Source: JACVRW01 sp963837445 (lineage in GTDB: Bacteria > Actinomycetota > Thermoleophilia > Solirubrobacterales > Thermoleophilaceae). Taken from it: a stretch of 64,000 nt of DNA. Position numbers and translations under genes: made by a program. The stretch is from positions 421,603 through 485,602 of the forward strand of contig CAWINK010000003.1 of assembly GCA_963837445.1 (NCBI GenBank). The letters are read 5' to 3'. Below, piece after piece: positions 1 through 9,900 of the stretch; within the stretch, counting starts at the first letter, position 1, and every line of letters starts with the position of its first letter. Under the pieces are notes generated by a model. That model made no database searches and was not told the origin of the DNA. It saw only the letters and a list, made by a program, of their open reading frames with translations.

Positions 1-1
1 C

Positions 2-1354
2 ATCATGGCCGCCGGCCAGGGCACTCGGATGCTTTCGGATACTCCGAAGGTTCTGCACCGGGTTGCCGGTAAGTCGCTCGTCGAGTGGGTCGCCGATGCT
101 GCGCGGGCGGCCGGTGCCGAGCGGGTGGTCGCGGTGGTCCGGCCGGGCGACGGCGTTGCGGAGGGCCTTCCCGACGGCCTTGAGCTGGCCGAGCAGCGTG
201 AGGGGGAGGGCACCGGTGCCGCCGTCCTGGCGGCGCGCGAGGCGGTGGGGTCGGGTCCGGTCGTGGTCCTGTCCGGCGACCACCCTCTGATCACACCCGA
301 GCAGCTCGAGGGGCTGCTCGCAGAGCATGAGCAGCACGGGGCCGGCGCGACCCTGCTCACCACGGACCGGCTCGACCCCGCGGGCTACGGTCGCATCGTG
401 CGCGACGCATCGGGCCACGTGGACCGCATCGTCGAGACCAAGTACACCGAGGGCGTGTCCCCGGAGGAGCTGGCCGTGGACGAGATCAACCTCGGCACCT
501 ATGTGTTCGACGGGGAGACGCTCTTCGAGGCCCTCGACAGGGTCGAGATCGTGAAGGGGGAGCGCTACCTGACGGGGGTGTTCCCACTCATCCGCGCGAA
601 CGGCGGGACCATCGGGGCGCACATGACCGACGACGTCGACGCCGCTCTCGGAGTGAACGATCGCGCCGACCTGATGGTGGCGGAGGAGGCCGCCCAGCGC
701 CGGATCATCGAGGGCCACGCCAGAGCGGGTGTCACGTTCTTGGCGCCGGGCACCATCAGGGTGGAGGCAGGGGTGACGATCGGTCACGACAGCACCATCG
801 CGTCGGGCACGGTTCTCGAGGGAAGCACTGCCATCGGCGAGCGCTGCGAGATCGGCCCGAACACGACCGCGCGCGGCGCCACGATCCGCGACGGCGCCGT
901 CGTGGTGCACTCGTTCGTCGTCGAGGCGGAGGTGGGTGCCGACGCCAAGGTCGGCCCCTTCGCGTACCTGCGCCCGGGCACAGTCATCGGCGAGCGCGTG
1001 AAGGTGGGCACGTTCGTGGAGGTGAAGAACTCCGACATCGGCGCCGGCGCGAAGGTGCCGCACCTCTCGTACATCGGCGACGCCGACGTGGGCGAGGACA
1101 GCAACCTCGGCGCCAGCACCATCACCGCGAACTACGACGGCCGCAAGAAGCACCGCACGAAGCTCGGAAAGAGCGTGAAGACGGGGATCCATACGTCCCT
1201 CGTCGCGCCGCTCGACGTCGGCGACCGGGCGTACACTGGCGCTGGCTCGACGATCAACGAGGACATCCCGGATGGCGCGCTGGGAATCGAGCGTGCAAAG
1301 CAGAAGAACATCGAGGGCTACGCGGATCGCGTGGAGGAGGACTCGCAAAAATGA
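2..1354 (+). CDS. glmU: GlmU, bifunctional UDP-GlcNAc pyrophosphorylase / GlcN-1-P acetyltransferase, 5' end cut by window
   Basis: GlmU makes UDP-N-acetylglucosamine for peptidoglycan: the C-terminal domain acetylates glucosamine-1-phosphate and the N-terminal domain transfers UMP from UTP. The N-terminal uridyltransferase signature AAGQGTRM with the downstream PKVLH motif begins immediately at the window edge. Family members have about 6-10 residues before this motif and the frame is open to base 2, so the ATG at 5 is an internal Met and the true start lies outside the window. The C-terminal half (from about residue 240) shows left-handed beta-helix hexapeptide repeats and the acetyltransferase region with the NYDGRKKH motif. 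The stop overlaps the prs start by 4 bp (ATGA), indicating a translationally coupled glmU-prs pair. Confidence 0.97.
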   Translation: MMAAGQGTRMLSDTPKVLHRVAGKSLVEWVADAARAAGAERVVAVVRPGDGVAEGLPDGLELAEQREGEGTGAAVLAAREAVGSGPVVVLSGDHPLITPEQLEGLLAEHEQHGAGATLLTTDRLDPAGYGRIVRDASGHVDRIVETKYTEGVSPEELAVDEINLGTYVFDGETLFEALDRVEIVKGERYLTGVFPLIRANGGTIGAHMTDDVDAALGVNDRADLMVAEEAAQRRIIEGHARAGVTFLAPGTIRVEAGVTIGHDSTIASGTVLEGSTAIGERCEIGPNTTARGATIRDGAVVVHSFVVEAEVGADAKVGPFAYLRPGTVIGERVKVGTFVEVKNSDIGAGAKVPHLSYIGDADVGEDSNLGASTITANYDGRKKHRTKLGKSVKTGIHTSLVAPLDVGDRAYTGAGSTINEDIPDGALGIERAKQKNIEGYADRVEEDSQK

Positions 1355-2385
1355 ACAAGCCCCTCGAAACGGCTGAGGCACCGTCGCCGGTGCGAAGCAT
1401 CACGGCCAGCTACGAGAAGCGCATGATGGTCACCGCCGGGCGCGCGAGCCGCGAGCTGGGCGGGAAGATCGCCGAGAAGCTCGAGGTCGAGCTCACCGAC
1501 GCGGGCCTCAAGACCTTCGCCGACGGTGAGGTGTATTGCCGCTACGCGGAGTCCATTCGCGGCGCCGACCTCTTCATCGTCCAGTCGATGTGCGGCTCCG
1601 AGCGTGAGGGGATGACTCCGAACGACTCGCTCTGGGAGCTCCTCCTGATGGTCCACGCGGCGAAGCACGCCTCGGCGCACCGCATCATCGCGGTGAGCCC
1701 GTGGTACGGGTACTCGCGCCAGGACAAGAAGTCAGCGCCGCGCGAGCCGATCTCGGCCCGCCTCGTGGCCGACACGCTCGAGGTGGCCGGCATCGACAGG
1801 CTCGTGACGATGGACCTCCACGCCGGGCAGCTGCAGGGCTTCTTCTCGAAGCCCGTCGACCACATGACCGCCATGCCGATCCTCACCCAGTTCGTGATCG
1901 ACAGGCTCGGCAGCGAGAACCTCGTGATCATCGCCCCGGACGCCGGCCGCGTGAAGCTGGTGCGCAAGTTCGCGCAGAAGGTGGGGGCGCCTTACGCGCT
2001 GATGGAGAAGGAGCGTCCCGCCCAGCAGGTGGCCGAGATCGGCTACGTGATCGGCGACGTGAAGGGCAAGACCGCGGTGATCGTGGACGACATCATCGGC
2101 ACCGGCAGCACCCTCAGCGCGGCCGCGCAGACCGTGCTGGACGAGGGTGCGGAGCGCGTGTTCGCGGTCGCCACCCACGGCCTCTTCTCGGGCAACGCGT
2201 TCGAGAACCTCGTGAGCGGGCCGCTCGACGGCATCGTCGTGACCGACACGGTGCCGCTCCGCGAGGGTGCCCCCGACCTGATCACGCAGCTCACGTGCGC
2301 GGACATCCTCGAGGACTCGATCCGGCGCATCTTCACCGACGACTCGGTCTCCGAGATCTTCGCGGGAGAGAATCAGCTGTTCTGA
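1351..2385 (+). CDS. prs: Ribose-phosphate pyrophosphokinase (PRPP synthetase)
   Basis: The enzyme makes phosphoribosyl pyrophosphate from ribose-5-phosphate and ATP, feeding purine, pyrimidine, His and Trp synthesis in the cytosol. At 344 aa it is slightly longer than the usual 310-330 aa, from an N-terminal extension of about 25 residues. The catalytic lysine/ATP region with YGYSRQDKK, the metal-binding MDLHAGQLQGFF segment and the PRPP-binding loop VIVDDIIGTGSTL are all present. It follows glmU with a 4-bp ATGA overlap, the arrangement seen in many Gram-positive genomes. Its 3' end overlaps the converging ABC1-kinase gene by 13 bp. Confidence 0.97.
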   Translation: MNKPLETAEAPSPVRSITASYEKRMMVTAGRASRELGGKIAEKLEVELTDAGLKTFADGEVYCRYAESIRGADLFIVQSMCGSEREGMTPNDSLWELLLMVHAAKHASAHRIIAVSPWYGYSRQDKKSAPREPISARLVADTLEVAGIDRLVTMDLHAGQLQGFFSKPVDHMTAMPILTQFVIDRLGSENLVIIAPDAGRVKLVRKFAQKVGAPYALMEKERPAQQVAEIGYVIGDVKGKTAVIVDDIIGTGSTLSAAAQTVLDEGAERVFAVATHGLFSGNAFENLVSGPLDGIVVTDTVPLREGAPDLITQLTCADILEDSIRRIFTDDSVSEIFAGENQLF

Positions 2386-3759
2386 GCCCAGGCGCGCTCC
2401 TGCTCGCCGAGCTCGGTGGCGGGCGGATCGCCGAACCACCACTCGCGGCCGATCCGGTACCAGTTGCGCGTGGCATTCAGCTGGCCGAGCACGGCGAGGA
2501 CGCCTGACTCCATGCGGCGTCCCATCAGCTCGTTGGCGGGCAGGTTCTCGCGCCGCATCACGCGGTAGAAGTCCGAGCGCGGGTCGGACACCGCCGCGAT
2601 CGACTCCATCACCCGCGACGAGTCGATCGTGACCTCGCGGTCCTCCATGTACCAGCCGCCCACGGCCCGGACGTGATCCATCAGGAGCTCGGCGTCCACC
2701 TTGCGCGGATCGTTCAGGAAGCCGAGGTCGTGGAGCGCCACCCGCAGCCGCTCGGGGTCGTCGTCGAAGATCGCCTCGAGCGCCGCGATCTCCAGCTCGA
2801 TCTGGTCGCGGTCGAGGTGCTTCGTCATCCCGAAGTCGAGGAACGCGACGCGCCCGTCGGGCATCAGCAGGTAGTTCCCGGGATGTGCGTCCGCGTTGAA
2901 GTGCTGGAGGTGATAGATCGAGCCGAAGCAGAAGCGGAAGACGATCTCGCCGAAGCGGTCGCGCCCGGACTGGGGCAGCTCGCGAACCTCATCGAAGCCC
3001 GGCGCCGTCCACCCACTCGCTCACCAGCACCCGCTCTGTTGACAGCCGCGTGACCACATCGGGCACGTGGATGAACGGATGGCGCCGGTACCCCCGCGCG
3101 AAGGCGCGCTGCGACTGCGCCTCGAGCTCGTAGTCGAGCTCCTCCATCACGCGCTCCTTCAGCTCCGCGGCGGCGGCCTTCGCGTCGAGCCCCGGCGCGA
3201 ACGCCTTGGCGAGCCGCAGGATCAGCCCGGCGTTCTGCATGTCGGCGGCGATCGCGGAGGCCACCCCGGGGTACTGGACCTTCACCGCCACCCGCCGCCC
3301 GTCCGGCAGCACCGCCCGGTGCACCTGGCCGATCGAGGCGGCCGCGGCGGCCTCCTGCTCGAAGTCCTCGAACAGCTCCTCCACGGGCTCGTCCCACTCC
3401 TCGTCCAGCACCGCGCTGACCTTCTTCCAGGGCATCGGCGGCGCGGTGGAGCGGAGCGTGGCGAGCTTGTCCTGGTAGAGGTCGCGATATTCGGGCGGCA
3501 GGAACTCGGTGTCGATGAACGAGGCGAGCTGGCCGATCTTCATCGCGGCGCCCTTCATCCGCCCGAGCGTCTCGACCATCTGCTCGGCGGCCTCGAGGTG
3601 GCGCTGCTCGAGCGCCTGCGCGGCGTCGTCGGCGTCGCGCGCGAGATTGCGGGCGCGCGTTCCGGCGTAGCGGGCGCCCTGCGAGCCCACCACCGAGCCC
3701 ACCTGCGCGGTGCGCCGGATGCGCCCCTTCGGAATGTCCGTGTCGTCGCCCCGCGCCAC
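2373..3759 (-). pseudogene. ABC1/UbiB-family atypical kinase, single frameshift
   Basis: ABC1/ADCK/UbiB proteins are atypical kinase-like ATPases linked to lipid or quinone metabolism. Reading on the minus strand from a GTG at 3759, the protein has the family KxGQ motif (MKIGQLASF), the Ala-rich nucleotide loop (EAAAAASIGQVH), the VAVKVQ lysine and, downstream, the LDFGM (DFG) motif. The frame breaks near 2998-3000 after the residues SEWVDGAG: one extra base in a CCC run (plus strand) creates a stop. Removing it gives continuous GFDEVRELPQSGRDRFGE and then NADAHPGNYLLMPDG, and a 461-aa protein. The GTG start is preferred over an upstream ATG at 3858 because the latter would run into the divergent rplY. 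The conserved sequence on both sides suggests either a very recent mutation or a base-calling error. The physiological substrate is unknown. Confidence 0.85.
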
Positions 3760-3796
3760 CCGGGTCCAGGATAGGCCGCTACACTGGCCAGCCGTC

Positions 3797-4516
3797 ATGG
3801 CCGATGCAAAGCGACCCACTCTCGACGTCCAGGAGCGCTCCGAGCGCGGCACGCGCACGATGAAGCGCCTGAGGCGTGAGGGCTTCGTGCCCGGCGTGGT
3901 CTACGGCGGCGGGGACGGCGATTGCACCTCCTTCAAGGTGGAGTCGCGCGCCCTGCGCCAGGTGCTGGTGGGAGGCCAGGCGCTGATCGACCTGAAGGTC
4001 GGCAGCAAGACCCGGCCGGTGATCGTCAAGGATCAGCAGCTGCACCCCGTCCGCGACGAGGTCATGCACATCGACCTGCTCGAGGTCCGCCTCGACGAGA
4101 AGATCCAGACGACCGTCGCCGTGCACGTGGAAGGCGGCGAGGAAGCGCCCGGCGTGAAGGAGGGAGGCGTGCTCGAGCACGTGACCCACCAGCTCAACAT
4201 CGAGGCGCTGCCGACCGCCATCCCGGACTACATCACCGTGGACGTCTCAGGCATGGAGATCGCCGCGACCATGCACCTCTCCGAGCTCACCCCGCCCGAG
4301 GGCGTCGAGTTCCTGGACGACCCCGAGGACACGATCATCGCGTCTGTCGTGGTCCCGACCGAGGTCGAGGAGCCGGAGATCGAGGAGGAGACAGAGCTGG
4401 TCGGCGAAGACGGCGAGCCGCTCGAGGAGGGCGCCGAGCCCGTCGAGGGCGAGACCGTCGAGGAGGCAGAGCAGAGGGTTGCCGAGGCCGCCGAGGGGGC
4501 CGAGGAGTCCGAGTGA
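3797..4516 (+). CDS. rplY: 50S ribosomal protein L25 / general stress protein Ctc
   Basis: This is a 239-aa Ctc-type L25 that binds 5S rRNA: an N-terminal L25 domain (about residues 5-95, with GFVPGVVYGG) plus the C-terminal TL5/Ctc beta domain (about 100-185) and a strongly acidic Glu-rich tail of some 50 residues. The ATG at 3797 is used rather than the in-frame start at 3710 because the protein begins with the expected MADAKRPTLDVQERSERGTR and because the upstream stretch overlaps the divergent kinase gene. The stop overlaps the pth GTG start (GTGA). The rplY-pth order is widely conserved. Confidence 0.95.
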   Translation: MADAKRPTLDVQERSERGTRTMKRLRREGFVPGVVYGGGDGDCTSFKVESRALRQVLVGGQALIDLKVGSKTRPVIVKDQQLHPVRDEVMHIDLLEVRLDEKIQTTVAVHVEGGEEAPGVKEGGVLEHVTHQLNIEALPTAIPDYITVDVSGMEIAATMHLSELTPPEGVEFLDDPEDTIIASVVVPTEVEEPEIEEETELVGEDGEPLEEGAEPVEGETVEEAEQRVAEAAEGAEESE

Positions 4517-5073
4517 GCCTCTTCCGCCGCGGAGGCGGGAAGGCGGACTGGCTGGTGGTCGGGCTGGGCAATCCCGGCGACCGCTACGCCCGGACGCGTC
4601 ACAACATCGGCTTCGAGGTTGCGAAGCTCGCAGCCGAGCGCTGGGGGCTCCCGAGGTTCAAGGAGAAGTACCGCGGGCTCTACGCCGAAGGGGGCCCGCG
4701 CGTGGCGGTTCTCCTACCGCAGACCTACATGAACGACTCCGGCGAGTCGGTGGGCCCCGCGCGGGGGGCGCTCGGCGTCGATCTGGAGCACGTCGTGGTC
4801 GTGCACGACGAGATCGACCTTCCGTTCGGGAGGGTTGAGGTGCGGACCGGCGGGGGCCTCGCCGGCCACAACGGACTCAAGTCCCTGAAGAGCGGGCTGG
4901 GCAGCGCGGATTTCACCAGGGTGCGCGTGGGAGTTGGGCGCCCTGACAGCACCGATCCCGAGATCGTGTCAAGGCACGTGCTCGGACGGTTCTCGGAAGC
5001 TGAGCAGGACGTCAGGGCGTTGGCGGAAACCGCCGCTGACGAGCTCGACCGGCTCGTCAGCGCTTCAGCGTAA
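4513..5073 (+). CDS. pth: Peptidyl-tRNA hydrolase
   Basis: Pth cleaves peptidyl-tRNA released from stalled ribosomes and recycles the tRNA. The 186-aa product contains the family signatures VVGLGNPGDRYARTRHNIGF (N-site and catalytic His), PQTYMNDSGESV and VVHDEIDLPFGRVEVR, then GGGLAGHNGLKSL. The start is a GTG overlapping the rplY stop codon. About 8 residues precede the usual beginning of the domain. The 3' end overlaps by 17 bp the tail of the converging surface-protein gene. Confidence 0.96.
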   Translation: MSLFRRGGGKADWLVVGLGNPGDRYARTRHNIGFEVAKLAAERWGLPRFKEKYRGLYAEGGPRVAVLLPQTYMNDSGESVGPARGALGVDLEHVVVVHDEIDLPFGRVEVRTGGGLAGHNGLKSLKSGLGSADFTRVRVGVGRPDSTDPEIVSRHVLGRFSEAEQDVRALAETAADELDRLVSASA

Positions 5074-6928
5074 GCGTCTTCTTCTTGACCGTGACGTTCC
5101 CGGCGGCGTCGGTCGCGGTCAGCCGCAGAGTGAGCTTGACCGAGCGGAGCCGCGCGAGTGCCCGCTTCGCCTTCCTTGTGAACTTCGCGGTCAGCTTCAT
5201 GGCCCCGGCGCCGGCGAGGGCGCGGTTCCCGCTCGTGGCCACGACCTTCCCGGCCCGCAGGACGTCGAGCTTGAGCTTGCCCAGCTCGTTGCTCGACCCG
5301 GAACCCACGAGCCCCTTCTTGAGCGTCCGCGCGAGCGGCAGCGACTTCGAGGCCTTGATCGCCGCGATCGGCGCGACGGTGTCCGGCGGCGGCGGAGGCG
5401 GGGGCGGCGGGGGCGGGGGCGGCGGCGGGTCGACTATCGCCACCGTCCAGCTCCTGACCGCCTCTGAGAGGTCGACGTTCCCGGCGGAGTCGGTGGCACG
5501 CACGAGGAAGGTGTGGTCCCCGCTGCCAAGACCCGTGTAGGTCTTGCTGCTCGCGCAGCTCTCCCAGGCGCCGCCATCGAGCTTGCACTCGAAGGTCGCG
5601 CCGGCCTCCGTGGCCGAGAAGGTGAAGCTCGCCGTCGTCGCGACGGTGTCGCCACTCGGCCCCGAGTTGATCGACGTGTCCGGCCTCACCGTGTCAACGG
5701 TCCAAGTCTGAACCGCCTCGGATCCGTCGGTGAGGCCCGTGGCGTCCGTGGCGCGCACACGGAAGGTGTGCTCGCCCTCGGCGAGGCTCGTGTAGCCCTT
5801 CGTGCTCGTGCACGTCTCCCAATTCCCGCTGTCGAGCCTGCACTCGAACGTCGAGTTCGGCTCGGAGGAACCGAACCCGAAGGTCGCCGAGTTCGATGAC
5901 GTCGGGCCGGACGGGCCCGAGCCGATCGAGGTGTTCGGCGGCGTCGTGTCGACGGTCCAGCTGCGGCTCACGGCGGGGCCGAGGTTCGAGGTGCCGTCAG
6001 TGCCGCGGACGGAGAACGTGTACGCCCCGTCGGCGAGGTTCGAATACCCCATCGACCCGGGGCTGCTGCACGCCCCGAACACGCCCGGGCCTGACGGTGT
6101 GTCCAGCTTGCACTGGAAGGTGGCCGGCTCGTTGGCTGTGAAGCCGAAGCCCGCTGAGGTGCTGCTGGTGCGAGAGCCGTTCGCCGGGCCGCTGTTGATG
6201 GTCGTGCTCGGACCCGTGTTGTCGATCGTCCAGGTCCGGGACGCCGTGCTCCCGTTGTTCAGCGACGGGTCCTTGGATCTCACATGGAACGTGTAGGTGC
6301 CATTCGTGTTGAGGCTGCTGTAGGCCTCGCTCTTGTCGGCCGGAGAGCCACAGAAGCCGAATGAGCCGGTCTGGCCCGGGCGGTCGAGGCGGCACTCGTA
6401 GGTCGCGTCGGGATCGCTGGGCGCGTCGAACCCGAAGGTGGCGCTGGTGGCCGAGACGGTGCCCGTGGGCCCGCTGCTGATCGCGGTGTCGCCAGGCCCA
6501 TGGATGTCATCGAAGAAGAGGTCCGCGTTGAGGTTCTCGAAGATCTGGAACTTGCAGTTCGTGCCGAAGTAGTCCCCGACCTGGTCCTGCGGATCGCAGT
6601 TGACCTTCCCGCCCGTGTTCCCGTCGACCCACTTCACGAAGCGCCAGCCCCGATCGAAGTACGCCTGCGGCAGTGAGCGCTGGAGCTCGACGATCCAGCC
6701 GTGGCCGTAGTCCCCAGTCGGGGAGCCGGCCGTGCAGTTCGTGATCGTCGCCTCGGAGACCGCCGACGGAGTGGTGCAGTTCATCAGCGCGGCGTCGGAG
6801 ACCTCCGTGACCCCGCCGGCGCCATGAACCTTGATCGTCACCTGCCAGGCGCTGGCTGCCGCAGGCGCGGCGAGCAGGACGGCGATCACAAGCGGAAGCG
6901 CCCGGGCCGGGCGGAAGAATCGCAGCAT
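5057..6928 (-). CDS. Secreted protein with four Cys-bearing Ig-like repeats and a polyproline hinge
   Basis: This 623-aa exported protein starts with a clear signal peptide (cleavage expected after ASA at about residue 27). An N-terminal Cys-containing domain (about 28-145) follows. Four tandem repeats of about 85 aa come next (about 145-490), each with a central pattern like TFECKLDGG.WE.C and ending HTFRVRATD....SRTWTV; one Cys pair per repeat suggests an intradomain disulfide. A run of 14-15 prolines around residues 498-512 links to a basic C-terminal domain with LRLTATDAAGN. The repeat type is common in large extracellular proteins of Thermoleophilia; I know of no assigned function, and an adhesive or matrix role is only a guess. 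The gene converges on pth with a short overlap. Confidence 0.85.
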   Translation of the reverse strand: MLRFFRPARALPLVIAVLLAAPAAASAWQVTIKVHGAGGVTEVSDAALMNCTTPSAVSEATITNCTAGSPTGDYGHGWIVELQRSLPQAYFDRGWRFVKWVDGNTGGKVNCDPQDQVGDYFGTNCKFQIFENLNADLFFDDIHGPGDTAISSGPTGTVSATSATFGFDAPSDPDATYECRLDRPGQTGSFGFCGSPADKSEAYSSLNTNGTYTFHVRSKDPSLNNGSTASRTWTIDNTGPSTTINSGPANGSRTSSTSAGFGFTANEPATFQCKLDTPSGPGVFGACSSPGSMGYSNLADGAYTFSVRGTDGTSNLGPAVSRSWTVDTTPPNTSIGSGPSGPTSSNSATFGFGSSEPNSTFECRLDSGNWETCTSTKGYTSLAEGEHTFRVRATDATGLTDGSEAVQTWTVDTVRPDTSINSGPSGDTVATTASFTFSATEAGATFECKLDGGAWESCASSKTYTGLGSGDHTFLVRATDSAGNVDLSEAVRSWTVAIVDPPPPPPPPPPPPPPPDTVAPIAAIKASKSLPLARTLKKGLVGSGSSNELGKLKLDVLRAGKVVATSGNRALAGAGAMKLTAKFTRKAKRALARLRSVKLTLRLTATDAAGNVTVKKKTLTLKR

Positions 6929-6999
6929 CGGACCATCCTGCGAATACGATCTGAATAGAACCTCAATGGCCGCGCGGCGTCGCCGGGCGGTCGCAGCGC

Positions 7000-9900
7000 A
7001 TGCTCAGATCACTGCTCACATACGCCCAAAACGACGATTCCGTCGCCAATCTCGTCGCGGCCGCGCGCGACGAGCCGCAGCGTGCATTCGTCTCATCGAG
7101 CCTGCGCCCGTACCTGCTCGCCTCGCTGATCGACGCGGACTCCGAGCGTCCGGCGCTGATCGTGGTGGGAGACGACCGCGCTGCACGCGACCTCGCCGCT
7201 GACCTCAAACAGTTCCTCGCCCCGCGCCAGGTGCGCTTCTACCCGGCTCGGGGCATGCGCTACGAGTCGCACCTCGCGCCGCCACCGCACCTGGTGGGCC
7301 TGCGCATCGCCGCTCTCGATGCGCTGCTCGGTGAGACGCCGGCCGTGCTCGTGACCTCGGCCGTCGCGCTCGCGGAGAAGGTGCCTGACCCGGCGCTGCG
7401 CCCGCGCGGGTTCGAAATCGAGAAGGGCGGCCTCGTGGACCTGGACGAGACCGCCGACCAGCTCGTGGCGTGCGGCTACGAGCGCGTGGAGCAGGTGGAG
7501 GAGCGCGGCCAGTTCGCGATCCGCGGCGACATCCTCGACGTGTACCCGGCCACCGAGGAGCGCGCGGTGCGCTGCGAGCTGTTCGACGTCGAGGTCGAGC
7601 GCCTGACCTGGTTCTCCACCTTCACGCAGCGCTCACTCGAGGAGGCGGAGCGGGTGGAGATCGCGCCGGCGGCTGAGCTCGCGCCCGAGCATCGGGAGCT
7701 CGCCGAGATCGCCGCGGTCAGCCACGAGGACGATCGCCCCGACGTGGCCGACGTCCTGCCGGTGGACCGCTTCTGCGAGCTGCTCGACCTCGTGCCGGCC
7801 AACGCCCTCGTGGCGATCGCCGCCGAGGAGGAGCTGGCGCCCGCACTGCGCGACTACTGGGAGGACGTGACGACGAGCTTCCATGACGAGGACGCGCATC
7901 AGCTCTACGTGAAGCCCGAGGTGCTCGACGCGGCCCTCGACGAGCGGGCCCAGCTGCGCCTTTCGAGCATCTCGCAGGACCAGCCGCACGAGTTCCGCGC
8001 GCAGGCGGCGGACACTGCCGCTCGCTCGCTGAAGGACGCCGAGCCGGAGCTCGAGAAGCTGGTGCGCTCGGGATACCGCACCTTCGTGGCGTGGGCGCGT
8101 CGCGGCGAGGCCGAGCGCGCTCAGCTGAACATGGCCCGAATGCAGCCCGCCTTCCTGAACGGAAAGCCGGCTCCCGAGGACGCCTCGCTCACCTTCGCCC
8201 ACGCAAGCCTGCGCGACGGGTTCATCGCACCCCAGCTCAAGCTCGCGGTGCTGCCCGAGCACCGGCTGCTCCGCCGCCGCCGGGTCGAGCGCCCGAGCGG
8301 GCCCGGGCCGATCGCGTCGTTCACCGACCTTCGCGCCGGCTCGCCGGTTGTCCACGAGGACCACGGCATCGCGCTCTTCACCGGCTTCGAGACGAAGACG
8401 GTCGGCGGCGTGACGCGCGACTACCTCGAGCTCGAGTACCGCGACGGCGATCGCGTCTTCGTGCCGAGCGATCAGCTCCACAAGATCAGCCGCTACGTGG
8501 GCGCCGACGCCGGCGATCCGCCGCTCTCGAAGCTCGGCGGCAAGCAGTGGGAGCAGATGAAGCTGAAGGCGCGCCGCGCCGCCCAGGCGCTCGCCGGGGA
8601 GCTGATCAACCTCTACGCCGAGCGCAGGCGGCGCGCCGGGCATGCGTTCCCCTCCGACAGCGAGTGGCAGCTCGAGTTCGAGGGCCGCTTCCCCTACCGC
8701 GAGACTCCCGACCAGCTCGAGGCGATCGACGCCGTGCGGGCGGACATGGAGGAGGCGCGCCCCATGGACCGCCTGATCTGCGGCGACGTGGGCTACGGCA
8801 AGACAGAGGTGGCGCTGCGCGCGGCCTTCAAGGCGGCCGAGGACGGCAGGCAGGTGATGTTCCTCGTGCCCACCACCGTGCTCGCGCAGCAGCACTACGG
8901 CACCTTTGAGGAGCGGCTGCGCGACTATCCGTTCACGATCGAGATGGTCTCGCGCTTCCGCTCGCCGAAGACGGTGCGCGAGTCGCTCAAGGGGTTCCAG
9001 GAGGGCCGCGTGGACATCCTGATCGGCACCCACCGATTGCTCTCCCGCGACGTGCGGCCAAAGGAGCTCGGTCTGCTGATCGTGGACGAGGAGCAGCGCT
9101 TTGGCGTGAAGCAGAAGGAGCTGATGCGCCAGCTGCGGCTGAAGGTGGACGTGCTCTCGCTGTCGGCCACGCCGATCCCGCGAACCCTCCAGATGTCGCT
9201 CGCCGGGCTGCGCGACATCTCGGTGATCGAGACGCCGCCGGAGGGGCGGCGGCCGGTGAAGACGTACGTCGGCGACTACGACGACGACCTCGTCGAGAAG
9301 GCGATCAAGCGCGAGCTGGCTCGCGGCGGTCAGGCGTTCTTCCTCCACAACCGCGTGGAGACGATCGACGAGACCGCCGAGCGGGTGCGAGCGCTCGTGC
9401 CGGACGCCCGCGTGCTGGTGGCTCACGGGCAGATGGCCGAGGGGCAGCTCGAGAAGGTGATGCTGACCTTCCTGCGCGGTGATGGGGACGTGCTCGTCTG
9501 CACCACGATCGTCGAGTCGGGACTCGACATCCCCAGCGCGAACACCCTGATCGTCGAGCGCGCCGACGAGCTCGGCCTGGCGCAGCTGTACCAGATCCGA
9601 GGCCGCGTGGGACGCTCGCGGGAGCGCGCCTACGCGTACCTGCTCTACCCCTCGGCCGCCGCCCTGTCGGAGGAGGCGGGTCAGCGCCTGGCCACGCTGT
9701 CCGACTACACGGAGCTCGGATCCGGGTTCAAGATCGCGATGCGCGACCTCGAGATCCGCGGCGCGGGCAACCTGCTCGGCGACGAGCAGTCCGGGCACGT
9801 GGCGGCCGTCGGCTTCGAGCTCTACGTCGGAATGATCGACGAGGCGGTGCGCCTGCTCGCCGGTGACGCCGCCGACGAGACGGCCGAGCCGGTGCGGATG

